Virus record (IMG/VR): IMGVR_UViG_3300033182_000320
Span: 1-22,572 of that record
DNA: 22,572 nt
Source of the DNA: a virus
Direction: 5' to 3' (one strand)
The position numbers were made by a program, and so were the translations under genes. The notes below the pieces were generated by a model. It was not told the origin of the DNA. It made no database searches and saw nothing but the letters and a program-made list of their open reading frames with translations. This document shows, in pieces, positions 4,990 to 12,801 of the stretch. Numbering within the stretch: position 1 is the stretch's first letter; each line of letters starts with the position of its first letter.

Positions 4990-7271
4990 ACGATATTAGA
5001 AAGTTATTAGAAAGCGTAGATAAATTAAACGAATCACAAAATCACGATTTTCTAAATACTATTGTAGACAAATATGCTAAACCAGGAATGAAATTTTCTG
5101 ACATTGCTAATTTAGAAAAAGAAGCAATTGCTGCTAAACCACCAGAAGGTGGATTTTTATCTGGTCTTACTAATAAGTTATTAACTAATGATTTTAAGAA
5201 AAAGTATGTACTTGCTCACGCTTCTAGTAAATTAGGTCTACCAGGATTATATGACTCTCAAGGAAGATACTTACATTACTTAGATGACAGCGGTGAACCT
5301 GCAACTGCTGGAAACGCTAACAAACAAGAAGCAATAAAAATTAACGACGCTGGTTTACTTCCTCCTAGTGTTGCAACTTCGTTTAAATTAGATAATAAAA
5401 GTGGAGCACCAGGTGTTCCTGTAGATGACGAAACTAGTTTATCTCCAGGTAACCAGCGTGCTTCGACTTGGAAGAACCCAAATGTTAAAGACGGAAATGC
5501 TGCTGGCGCACCTTCACGTTGGCAAACACAGTTAAATAAAACTGGTGTTGATAGCAGTTCTATAACACTAAGATCGACTAACAAAACATATAGCTATTCC
5601 AATCAAGCAGATATAAGAACTGTTAGTAAAGAATACGGTAAATTAATCGTTCGCTATCAAAAATTAATGAAAAAGATGAACGAAAGTGCTCCTATTAGTT
5701 TGCGTGGTTATTTAAAAGAATATGCTATTCAAGATTTATTGCTTGAAGCATTAACTGTAGCAGAACAAAATGAATTAAAAGTAATATACCAAGACTTAAT
5801 GACCATTGCAAACTGGACCATTAAAGATTCTAGCGGAAAAAGAGTGCCTGTAATAGGTGAGTTTAATGTAAGAGATATACGCGATAAATTAAAAAATGCT
5901 CCTAGTTTTGTTAGAGACTCTACTCCAAAAGCAACAGCAGACTGGAACAAAGATTCTGGTATGAACTTAGATAGTCCAGAAGATGTAGGAAGCGGAACTC
6001 CAGGTAAGTTTTCTAGCGGATTTTCTCGTTCTTTAGCAGACTTTGCTAAGTCAGGTAAGAAAGGATTGTCAAACGATCCGGATGAGATACCTGCTATTAA
6101 AGAACTACAAGGATTTTTAAATGAAATAGGACTTCCTATTGGAAAGGTAGACGGAGTATACGGTCCTAACACCATGAACGCTGTTAAAAAGTTACAAGAA
6201 TTAACTGGCGCAAAAGTCGACGGCGATGTAGGTCCTGAAACTATCGCCGATATCATAATGTTAAAAAATCTTAAGTGGGGTAAGAACGGTGATCTAACTT
6301 CAACTCATTTAATGTCTTACATGGATGAAATAGAAGATTTAATAGGAAAAACAGGCGGAGCTCAAACATTCCCTGCAGGAGCAAATCCAGCTGGTGCACC
6401 AGATAGTGCAATGTTTAAATCTCCGTCCGCAGATGATATGAAGAATGATCAAAAATTCCAAAGTCAATTACAAGATTTAGGATTTGAAGAATCTAGAGAT
6501 TTTAGTTTCCGCGGACTAATTAATCTTGTTGAAAACATGTTAACTGAAGGATTATCGGCTCGCGAAAAAGAAAGATTACAACAGTTAATAGCAGATTTAC
6601 AAACATTGAAGAATAACCCAAATGCTCCTAAAGGTATTAAAAGTAAAGTTGATACACTTATTGCAAGAGCTAATGATGCATTAAAAGCACCAGAAGCAGA
6701 ACCAGAAGAACCTAAAGATGCAGTAGGCGCAGTGAAAAGTATCGGTGATCAATTAATCAAAGCATTTTCTGGAGCCGGAACTGTTGAAGACATGGTGTGG
6801 AACGCTCTTGAGAAATTACAAACGCAGCAAGAGTTTGATGCTTTAATAAAACAATATCCTGAAGTAGGAGAAGTATTAAGGGGTCAAGACGAAACTAGTC
6901 CGTTACTAGGACCAATGGGTATGAACGAATTAACATACTCTGAAAGAGAAAAAGTAAATAAAATACTTCAGCGCAAAGGCATTGATCTTTGGAAGGGATC
7001 TAAAGAAGAACCTAAAAAAGATACAGGATTAGGACCTAAAGATGCTAACATGCCAGACCAACTTAAATTTGCAGAGCCTGTAACTGCTAGAGAACCAACT
7101 CCAGATGAAATGAAAGATCCTAAGTTCAAGTCGATGCTTAAAGATTTAGAATTAGAATCTGTAGAAGATGCTAGAGATGTTGTTGCAGAATTTGCAGGTA
7201 AAGAAGCAGAAGCAATGAAAGCGTTATCTCCTGAATATCAAGAAAAATTTAAAAGAGCATTAGGTAAATAA
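4986..7271 (+). CDS. Large virion-associated protein with peptidoglycan-binding domain and internal duplications
   Basis: The protein has 761 residues. The N-terminus MNDIRKLLESVDKLNESQ gives two close hydrophobic-x-Glu sites (LLE/S and LNE/S). Residues 367-424 are a PG_binding_1 domain (VDGVYGPNTMNAVKKLQ, then VDGDVGPETIADI). Two segments are duplicated. Residues 238-272 (SLRGYLKEY, LLLEALTVAEQNELKVIYQDL) match 507-541 (SFRGLINLVENMLTEGLSAR, LQQLIADL). Residues 479-500 (PSADDMKNDQKFQSQLQDL) match 705-723 (TPDEMKDPKFKSMLKDLEL). The first duplicated unit has its own L-L-E/A (254) and L-T-E/G (521) cut-like sites. Residues 590-624 look like an annexin-type repeat (SGAGTVEDMVWNALEKL). The rest is polar and low in order. 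The peptidoglycan domain suggests contact with the cell wall during entry or assembly. No lytic catalytic domain is recognisable. ATGA-coupled upstream; TAATG downstream. Confidence 0.8.
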   Translation: MNDIRKLLESVDKLNESQNHDFLNTIVDKYAKPGMKFSDIANLEKEAIAAKPPEGGFLSGLTNKLLTNDFKKKYVLAHASSKLGLPGLYDSQGRYLHYLDDSGEPATAGNANKQEAIKINDAGLLPPSVATSFKLDNKSGAPGVPVDDETSLSPGNQRASTWKNPNVKDGNAAGAPSRWQTQLNKTGVDSSSITLRSTNKTYSYSNQADIRTVSKEYGKLIVRYQKLMKKMNESAPISLRGYLKEYAIQDLLLEALTVAEQNELKVIYQDLMTIANWTIKDSSGKRVPVIGEFNVRDIRDKLKNAPSFVRDSTPKATADWNKDSGMNLDSPEDVGSGTPGKFSSGFSRSLADFAKSGKKGLSNDPDEIPAIKELQGFLNEIGLPIGKVDGVYGPNTMNAVKKLQELTGAKVDGDVGPETIADIIMLKNLKWGKNGDLTSTHLMSYMDEIEDLIGKTGGAQTFPAGANPAGAPDSAMFKSPSADDMKNDQKFQSQLQDLGFEESRDFSFRGLINLVENMLTEGLSAREKERLQQLIADLQTLKNNPNAPKGIKSKVDTLIARANDALKAPEAEPEEPKDAVGAVKSIGDQLIKAFSGAGTVEDMVWNALEKLQTQQEFDALIKQYPEVGEVLRGQDETSPLLGPMGMNELTYSEREKVNKILQRKGIDLWKGSKEEPKKDTGLGPKDANMPDQLKFAEPVTAREPTPDEMKDPKFKSMLKDLELESVEDARDVVAEFAGKEAEAMKALSPEYQEKFKRALGK

Positions 7272-7750
7272 TGAACCCAGAAGAAGTAGAAAAGTTAAAA
7301 GCCGCTTTAGATTTACTTGATAAAGAAGGTGAGCTCGATAAAGCAAATACTGTTGCAAAAGGAAGCGATCCTAAAAGTATTGCTAAAATAATCTACGACG
7401 AAATGTCTGCATTAGTTAATACAGAAGAAGATGTAATTGGAGAACAGTTATTAAAAATAAAAACATACTCTGATTGGCAAAAAGTAAAAGAAGCATATAA
7501 AAGTTTAGATAATACCGTAAATTTATATAATGCTATAAAACAACAATTTAGTGATGACGAAAGACTTAAATACTTAAAACCTTTTGCTCAAACTGTTATC
7601 TTTGATGCTGCTGAAAATTATCCTGAGCCTACAGACTATAACACAGCAAAAGAAACATTAAGATTTTTAGAATCACTAGACGGCAACGAATACGTATTTG
7701 ATATGAATCAACTTCGTACTATGACTACACAAGTAGGTAAACAAAATTGA
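7271..7750 (+). CDS. Helical hypothetical protein with annexin-like repeat, probable virion protein
   Basis: This acidic, all-helical protein has 159 residues. Its start shares one base with the upstream stop (TAATG). Residues 40-76 (IYDEMSALVNTEEDVIGEQL, then KTYSDWQKVKEAYKSL) align in pattern with residues 588-624 of the 761-residue protein encoded just upstream. Both resemble one annexin-type helical repeat, in which a loop followed by D/E-rich residues precedes two helices. There is no clear capsid-targeting leader (MNPEEVEKLKAALDLLDKEG). No catalytic residues are seen. The shared repeat suggests the two proteins are related or interact. This is inference from visual alignment only. Confidence 0.7.
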   Translation: MNPEEVEKLKAALDLLDKEGELDKANTVAKGSDPKSIAKIIYDEMSALVNTEEDVIGEQLLKIKTYSDWQKVKEAYKSLDNTVNLYNAIKQQFSDDERLKYLKPFAQTVIFDAAENYPEPTDYNTAKETLRFLESLDGNEYVFDMNQLRTMTTQVGKQN

Positions 7751-8310
7751 AACTAATTGACATTACATCAAGTATTATAGTTGAAAGTAGTAAGTTATCT
7801 AACCCTGCTAATGCCTTACGATTAAAGGCCCTTTCTATACTTAAACAACCAGTCAATCGACTTCGTTCAAACGACACACAAAACTTACTTCCTGTAATTG
7901 AAAAAGAATTTGGCGATATTAACAATAACATTTTAAAACCAATCGACGAGGCTATTGAAAGTGGTGATCAATTTAATATGCGTGCTCGTTTTTCAATAAT
8001 CGCAAAACAAGTTATTATGAAACTTATGTCATCTGGAAAGTTTATAGCTGACGAGGAAAATAAGACTAGTATTCGTAATAATGTAAGAAAATTATTAGCA
8101 TTACATATTATATACAAATACTGGCCAGAAAGCGAATATGAAGCAGCAATAACATTGTTTAAATATAACATAAACCGTTTCTTTGAATTAACTTATAATT
8201 ATGCAGAAGTAGAAGTATTAGGTAAACAAGCAAAAAAACGTTCTCAAGAATTTCTACAAAAACGCAGAGAAAAGAAACAGGCAGAAAAAGGAAAGCATAA
8301 TGAAAAATAA
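7747..8310 (+). CDS. Basic helical protein with capsid-targeting-like leader, TTG start
   Basis: The protein has 187 residues. The start is a TTG that overlaps the upstream TGA (TTGA). It is chosen because it keeps an N-terminus of the local type: MKLIDITSSIIVESSKL has a candidate I-V-E/S cut site at residue 13. The middle is helical (NIRK-type segments, RNNVRKLLALHIIYKYWPE). The C-terminus is very basic (GKQAKKRSQEFLQKRREKKQ, then AEKGKHNEK), suitable for nucleic-acid contact. No family is recognised. The 3' end overlaps the next gene by 11 bases. A packaged internal protein is a reasonable but unproven reading. Confidence 0.7.
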   Translation: MKLIDITSSIIVESSKLSNPANALRLKALSILKQPVNRLRSNDTQNLLPVIEKEFGDINNNILKPIDEAIESGDQFNMRARFSIIAKQVIMKLMSSGKFIADEENKTSIRNNVRKLLALHIIYKYWPESEYEAAITLFKYNINRFFELTYNYAEVEVLGKQAKKRSQEFLQKRREKKQAEKGKHNEK

Positions 8311-8635
8311 TTCTGAAGAAATAAGAAGTATCTTAAACTTATTTGAAGATGATTCTAAAGAATTTGACTTAGCAAAAGTTACTGCTGGTACACTATCTCT
8401 AAAACAAGAAAAAGATGTAAATGCTCTTATTGCAGGTAGAGGCTTAATGAAAGCTGCTCAAGGCGAAGTTTTAACTAGTATCGAACGAGACGCTTTAAAA
8501 GGTTATATCGATTTATTTACAACAATGCTGGCTATTCCTAATTTAAGGGCAAGACTTAGAGCTATGCAAACGTTGTTACCTAAAAAAGAAGAACCTGAAA
8601 AGAGTTCTAAAAATGAACCTGAAGAAGACAAATAA
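8300..8635 (+). CDS. Small hypothetical protein of the virion-gene run
   Basis: This 111-residue protein overlaps the upstream gene by 11 bases, with GGAAAG of the upstream coding sequence serving as a plausible ribosome-binding site. The N-terminus [20 protein letters not shown] has a possible L-F-E/D processing site at residue 16. The centre is helical ([20 protein letters not shown], then [20 protein letters not shown]). The last 20 residues are charged ([17 protein letters not shown]). I do not recognise the family. It is the last gene here with a leader of this type; the following gene has a different character. Confidence 0.65.
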   Translation: MKNNSEEIRSILNLFEDDSKEFDLAKVTAGTLSLKQEKDVNALIAGRGLMKAAQGEVLTSIERDALKGYIDLFTTMLAIPNLRARLRAMQTLLPKKEEPEKSSKNEPEEDK

Positions 8636-9245
8636 TCAGTTCGATCAAACTCCTTACTTAACAAATTCTATTAATGTCTACGCTATAAAACATAGTAGCA
8701 TGAAAGACTTTGACAAAGACGGATACGAAATAACTTGCGAATTAGAAAAATTATTTTACGAACATAATAACGTAGAACTAAATAAAAATATACAGAAGCA
8801 TTGTGCTCCTGTAAAAGAATGGTACTATAATGACAAAGAATACGGTTTAGTTGTAGATCATTCGATGTTATTAACACGTTGGGCGTTAGCAGACGAAGCA
8901 CGTGGCATAGTCAAACACATTGCTAAAGAACGTCCAATACTAAACAAACTATTAGGCATTAAACCCAAATGGGGTATTGACTTTTCATTAGACTGGATAG
9001 ACGAAAACGGTTGTATGGAAGTAATACACATTGAACAAGACTTTTTAACAGTAGACGAGGCAAACGAGGCTAAAATGAAACTAGAAACACTAATCGAAAA
9101 CACAGACTGGGAGGATGGCGTTCGCCAACTCATCAAACGTAAAGCAGAATGGGAACACCTTTGTTCCGACGATCATTCTGACTACAAAGCACAATACTTT
9201 GGATGGCATCGAGCATTTGACTCAAAAAAAGTATTTTCTGCTTGA
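8613..9245 (+). CDS. Conserved-type hypothetical protein of unknown function
   Basis: The protein has 210 residues with mixed alpha/beta character and many Trp, His and acidic residues ([40 protein letters not shown]). The ATG at 8613 overlaps the upstream gene by 23 bases; a later start at 8700 ([11 protein letters not shown]) is possible, but residues before it ([12 protein letters not shown]) look like real protein. No catalytic motif can be assigned. It has no capsid-targeting leader and no basic tail, so it need not belong to the virion. A strong promoter begins inside its last codons, making this gene the end of the left transcription block. Confidence 0.65.
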   Translation: MNLKKTNNQFDQTPYLTNSINVYAIKHSSMKDFDKDGYEITCELEKLFYEHNNVELNKNIQKHCAPVKEWYYNDKEYGLVVDHSMLLTRWALADEARGIVKHIAKERPILNKLLGIKPKWGIDFSLDWIDENGCMEVIHIEQDFLTVDEANEAKMKLETLIENTDWEDGVRQLIKRKAEWEHLCSDDHSDYKAQYFGWHRAFDSKKVFSA

Positions 9246-9270
9246 CATCGTCTAAATAATCACATATAAT
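9242..9270 (+). promoter_or_regulatory. Strong sigma70-type promoter for dsbA and the replication block
   Basis: TTGACA at 9242-9247 and TATAAT at 9265-9270 match both consensus hexamers perfectly with the ideal 17-base spacer. The spacer contains CTAAATAA at 9252-9259. The -35 box is 53 bases and the -10 box 30 bases before the ATG at 9295, which has an AGGAG at 9283-9287. The host RNA polymerase should read it early in infection. It overlaps the end of the preceding gene. Confidence 0.85.
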
Positions 9271-9294
9271 ATCAACATTAACAGGAGAAATCTA

Positions 9295-9555
9295 ATGAGT
9301 GATCGTACCTATGGCGCCGAAGAAAAGGCAAAGTTGGAAAAATTGGTAAACGAAGGTATTACCGTATTACAAGAAATCGAAGACCTTAAACAAGGGTTAA
9401 GCGAAACAGTAAAGCATGTTGCAGAAGAATTAGACATTAAACCAAGCCTAATCAACAAAGCAATTAAGATTGCACAAAAGGGCGATTGGGAACGTGTTGC
9501 AGACGAATTTGATGATTTAGAGACTCTTGTTGCTACTGTAGGTAGAGACAAGTAA
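9295..9555 (+). CDS. dsbA: DsbA-like double-stranded DNA-binding protein
   Basis: The protein has 86 residues, close to the 89 of T4 DsbA, a small DNA-binding protein that binds late-promoter regions. The sequence is acidic-basic and all helical (EEKAKLEKLVNEGITVLQEI, LSETVKHVAEELDIKPSLIN, KAIKIAQKGDWERVADEFDD). It follows the layout I know from T4-like cyanophage DsbA proteins, in which a long helix is followed by a helix-turn-helix-like EELDIKPSLINKAIKIA segment. The identification is by pattern, not by a search. It has the clearest leader in the window: a perfect sigma70 promoter and AGGAG eight bases before the ATG. Its stop shares a base with the next start (TAATG), so it is the first gene of the operon leading to DNA polymerase. 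Confidence 0.7.
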   Translation: MSDRTYGAEEKAKLEKLVNEGITVLQEIEDLKQGLSETVKHVAEELDIKPSLINKAIKIAQKGDWERVADEFDDLETLVATVGRDK

Positions 9556-9845
9556 TGAGTCTTTGGCAAAAAGTTAAAGACTTTTGGGTAAGAAGTTATA
9601 CTAGTGATACACGGGCATTTTACTATGAAACTATTGCAAGTGCTTGCGTATTCGTAAGTATGACATGGATTAGTTTAACTGCTGCTCATCCTCCAATGCA
9701 TTTAATTTATCCTGTAAGTTTTACAGGTGCTGTATTCAGTATTGCAGCATTTAGACGCAGAGGAGCAGGATGGCCTCTTGTAATGACTAGTTATTTTGCC
9801 TTTTTACATGTCTTTGGGTTTGGCAGGGCAATGGGCTGGTATTAA
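9555..9845 (+). CDS. Small three-pass membrane protein, first of a tandem pair
   Basis: The protein has 96 residues with three hydrophobic segments at about 23-44, 50-66 and 73-90. The N-terminus is amphipathic (MSLWQKVKDFWVRSYTSDTR). The landmarks HP.M.LIYPVSFTGAVF, RRRGAGWPLVMT and the C-terminal GFGRAMGWY are shared with the next gene, so the two arose by duplication. No catalytic motif is seen. Similar small membrane genes occur near the polymerase in T4-like marine phages as far as I recall. It may act in the host inner membrane early in infection, given the promoter upstream of dsbA. TAATG junctions link it on both sides. Confidence 0.75.
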   Translation: MSLWQKVKDFWVRSYTSDTRAFYYETIASACVFVSMTWISLTAAHPPMHLIYPVSFTGAVFSIAAFRRRGAGWPLVMTSYFAFLHVFGFGRAMGWY

Positions 9846-10126
9846 TGAAAAAAATACTAGATTTTTGGATGCACAGTTATCATACAGATAAGATAGCATT
9901 CTTTTTTGAACTAGTAAGTTTTGTTTTTACAGTAGGTGCAAGTGCTACATTAGCACTTACAGCAATGAATCCTGATATGCGAATAGTATATCCGTTTTTC
10001 TTTATAGGATCTGTTACAGGATTATACGGGTATTATAGAAGACATCTTGCTTGGCCAATGGCGTTGACAGCATGGTTTGTATTTGTTAATATACTAGGAT
10101 TCACTAGAGCAATGGGATGGATATAA
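9845..10126 (+). CDS. Small three-pass membrane protein, second of a tandem pair
   Basis: The protein has 93 residues and is a paralogue of the one just upstream: DFWMHSYHTDKIAFFFELV corresponds to DFWVRSYTSDTRAFYYETI, IVYPFFFIG to LIYPVSFTG, YYRRHLAWPMALT to FRRRGAGWPLVMT, and GFTRAMGWI to GFGRAMGWY. Three membrane segments are expected at about 17-41, 46-63 and 70-87. The two copies differ at many positions, so the duplication is old rather than recent. It starts in a TAATG overlap and ends one base before the TTG start of DNA polymerase. The family name is not known to me. Confidence 0.75.
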   Translation: MKKILDFWMHSYHTDKIAFFFELVSFVFTVGASATLALTAMNPDMRIVYPFFFIGSVTGLYGYYRRHLAWPMALTAWFVFVNILGFTRAMGWI

Positions 10127-10127
10127 T

Positions 10128-12800
10128 TTGAGCTACGTAGACGGAATGTTTGACAGAGATTCTGATATTATCAGAGTCGTAGAAAGAAAAGACGGTAAAC
10201 GGCATTATCACGAGTATCCTGTCAAATACACATTTTATTATAAAGATCAGAAAGGCAAATATAAAAGTGTCTATGGGGATCCCCTTTCACGTATTGTTTG
10301 TAAAAATACCAAAGATTTTAGAAAAGAAGTTGCTATTAATAGAGATAAAGAACTATTCGAAAGCGACATTAACCCAATCTTTCAGTGTTTGAGTGAAAAT
10401 TATCTAAACCAAGATGCACCAAAATTAAACATTTGCTTCTTCGACATCGAAACAGATTTCGATCCAGAACGTGGATTCGCTGATCCTAGCGATCCATTCA
10501 TGCCTATTACTGCGATTACAGTAAACTTACAATGGCTCGATGCGCTTATTACACTGGCACTTCCGCCTAAGACATTAACAATGGATCAAGCAACAGAGCA
10601 ATGTAAAGAATGGGGCGATGAAGTTATTTTGTTTAATAACGAAGCTGACATGCTTAATACCTTCCTCGATTTAATTGATGATGCAGATATCTTAAGTGGC
10701 TGGAATAGTGAAGGCTATGATATTCCATACACAGTGAACCGAGTAGCAAGAATCTTAAGCAAAGATGACACACGACGTTTTTGCTTATGGAAGCAATTAC
10801 CTAAGAAACGAGAGTATGAACGTTATGGTAAATCTGCAGAAACATACGACTTAGTAGGTCGTGTACATCTTGACAGCCTTGAATTATACCGTAAGTATAC
10901 CTACGAAGAACGCCATTCATATCGATTAGATGCAATTGGTGAAATGGAAGTAGGTGAAAACAAAACTGTTTACGAAGGCACACTTGATCAGTTATACAAC
11001 AATGACTTTAGAACATTTATCGAATATAACAGACAAGACGTTGCACTACTTGATAAGCTAGATAAGAAACTAAAGTTTATCGATTTGTCAAACGAACTTG
11101 CTCATGCAAATACTGTGTTGCTACAAACTACAATGGGTGCTGTTGCTGTAACAGAACAAGCAATTATCAATGAGGCACATCATAGAGGTTTGCAAGTCGC
11201 TAACAGACCAAAACATGAAGAAGGTAGTACGCAGGCTGCTGGTGCATATGTTGCATTTCCTAAAAAAGGCTTGCATAAGTGGATTGGGTCAATGGACTTG
11301 AATTCACTGTATCCTTCTGTGATTCGTGCATTAAACATGGCTCCGGAGACTATTGTTGGTCAATTGCGACCAGACCAAACCGAAGCATATTTGCATGAAG
11401 CCATGACACTACAAAAGAAAACATTTGCTGGTGCATGGGAAGGAAAGTTTGGTACACTTGAATACGATGCTGTAATGGAAAAGCGCAAAGATGTTGCTAT
11501 TACAGTTGACTGGGAAGATGGACGCAGTGACATTCTTAGTGGTGCAGAAATTTATCAATTAATTTATGATAGTCATATGCCATGGATGCTAAGTGCAAAT
11601 GGTACAATCTTTACAACAGAGTTTGAAGGCGTTATTCCTGGTATCCTTAAACGTTGGTATGCAGAACGTAAGGACTTGCAGAAGATGCTTAAAAAAGCAA
11701 AAGAAGCAGGTAATGCCACAGAAGTAGCGTTTTGGGATAAACGACAGTTAGTTAAAAAGATTAATCTAAACAGTTTGTACGGTGCAATTCTTAATCCAGG
11801 ATGCAGGTTCTTCGATAAACGTATTGGGCAATCTACAACATTAACTGGTAGACAAATTGCAAAACATATGGCTGCTAAAGTTAATGAAGTTATTACAGGT
11901 GAATATGACCACGTTGGTAAAGCAGTTATATACGGTGACACCGACTCTGTCTACTTTAGCGCATACACTACTCTTAAAGACGATATTGATGCTGGAAGAT
12001 TGCCGTGGACTAAAGAAAATGTCATTACGTTGTATGATCAAATCTGCGAAGAAGCAAACGGTACATTTACTGAATTTATGGGCAAAGCATTCCATTGTCC
12101 AAAGACTCGTGCAGAAGTAATTGCAGCAGGACGTGAAATCGTTGCTGAATCTGGATTGTACATTACTAAGAAACGTTATGCAGCGTTAGTGTACGATTTA
12201 GAAGGTTTTAGGACTGATGTAGACGGTAAGCCAGGCAAAGTTAAGGCCATGGGTCTTGATCTGCGTAGATCAGATACACCTGTATACATGCAAGAATTCT
12301 TAATGGAAATTTTGCTAATGGTACTAACAGGTAAACCTGAAAAAGATATTCTTGAACGCATTACTAAGTTTCGTACAGAATTTAAAGAACGTCCAGGTTG
12401 GGAAAAAGGTGCGCCTAAGCGTGCTAACAAAATTCAGCATTACCAGCGTCTTGAACAAAAACAAGGTAAGGCAAATTTGCCTGGACACGTAAGAGCAGCG
12501 ATTAACTGGAATACACTAAAACGTATGAACGGTGACAAGTATTCTATGGAAATCGTTGACGGAATGAAAACTATCGTATGCAAATTAAAACCAAACCCAA
12601 TGGGCTTTACAAGCGTAGGTTATCCTACAGACGAACTTCGTTTACCTGAGTGGTTTAAAGAACTTCCATTTGACGACGCAGCGATGGAAGAAACAATTAT
12701 TGACAATAAGTTAGGCAACTTAATTGGAGTGTTGGATTACGATTTAGAAGATACTAAACAGCATACTACCTTTAATAGTTTGTTTGACTTTGGAGACTAA
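10128..12800 (+). CDS. 43: T4-type family B DNA polymerase (gp43-like)
   Basis: The protein has 890 residues (T4 gp43 has 898). It carries the 3'-5' exonuclease motifs FFDIETD (Asp106, Glu108), GWNSEGYDIPY (about 191-201) and YNRQDVALL (about 300-308). The polymerase motifs are DLNSLYPS (Asp390), KKINLNSLYG (about 543-552) and YGDTDS (Asp604, Asp606). All catalytic residues are present, so it should be active for synthesis and proofreading. The last residues, NSLFDFGD, resemble the C-terminal clamp-binding peptide of T4-type polymerases; the clamp is encoded nearby at 14038. The start is a TTG one base after the upstream stop. This start adds MSYVDG, which fits the usual N-terminus of marine T4-like polymerases; the next ATG is at 10146. 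A hairpin sits 30 bases inside the gene. Confidence 0.95.
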   Translation: MSYVDGMFDRDSDIIRVVERKDGKRHYHEYPVKYTFYYKDQKGKYKSVYGDPLSRIVCKNTKDFRKEVAINRDKELFESDINPIFQCLSENYLNQDAPKLNICFFDIETDFDPERGFADPSDPFMPITAITVNLQWLDALITLALPPKTLTMDQATEQCKEWGDEVILFNNEADMLNTFLDLIDDADILSGWNSEGYDIPYTVNRVARILSKDDTRRFCLWKQLPKKREYERYGKSAETYDLVGRVHLDSLELYRKYTYEERHSYRLDAIGEMEVGENKTVYEGTLDQLYNNDFRTFIEYNRQDVALLDKLDKKLKFIDLSNELAHANTVLLQTTMGAVAVTEQAIINEAHHRGLQVANRPKHEEGSTQAAGAYVAFPKKGLHKWIGSMDLNSLYPSVIRALNMAPETIVGQLRPDQTEAYLHEAMTLQKKTFAGAWEGKFGTLEYDAVMEKRKDVAITVDWEDGRSDILSGAEIYQLIYDSHMPWMLSANGTIFTTEFEGVIPGILKRWYAERKDLQKMLKKAKEAGNATEVAFWDKRQLVKKINLNSLYGAILNPGCRFFDKRIGQSTTLTGRQIAKHMAAKVNEVITGEYDHVGKAVIYGDTDSVYFSAYTTLKDDIDAGRLPWTKENVITLYDQICEEANGTFTEFMGKAFHCPKTRAEVIAAGREIVAESGLYITKKRYAALVYDLEGFRTDVDGKPGKVKAMGLDLRRSDTPVYMQEFLMEILLMVLTGKPEKDILERITKFRTEFKERPGWEKGAPKRANKIQHYQRLEQKQGKANLPGHVRAAINWNTLKRMNGDKYSMEIVDGMKTIVCKLKPNPMGFTSVGYPTDELRLPEWFKELPFDDAAMEETIIDNKLGNLIGVLDYDLEDTKQHTTFNSLFDFGD
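10158..10178 (+). promoter_or_regulatory. mRNA hairpin at the start of the polymerase gene
   Basis: GATTCTGA and TCAGAGTC can pair over eight base pairs (one U-G wobble) around a five-base loop TATTA, beginning 30 bases after the TTG start. T4 and RB69 polymerases repress their own mRNA by binding a hairpin near the ribosome-binding site. This hairpin has a different position, so any such role is speculative. Confidence 0.3.
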
Positions 12801-12801
12801 C

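Noticed and set aside
5729-6256. Long open frame on the - strand inside the 761-residue gene
   Set aside because: It lies fully within a coherent + strand gene with a recognisable domain, has no ribosome-binding site and its translation is Ser/Pro/Leu-rich noise.
10149-10170. TTGACA in the start of the polymerase gene as a promoter
   Set aside because: The nearest -10-like box (TATTAT) is only about 10 bases away, far too close.
11573-11941. Open frame on the - strand inside the polymerase gene
   Set aside because: It is antisense to conserved polymerase motifs, and no domain or start signal is seen.
12253-12272. Short inverted repeat TGATCT/AGATCA in the polymerase gene
   Set aside because: It is six base pairs in coding sequence without T-run or start nearby, as expected by chance.
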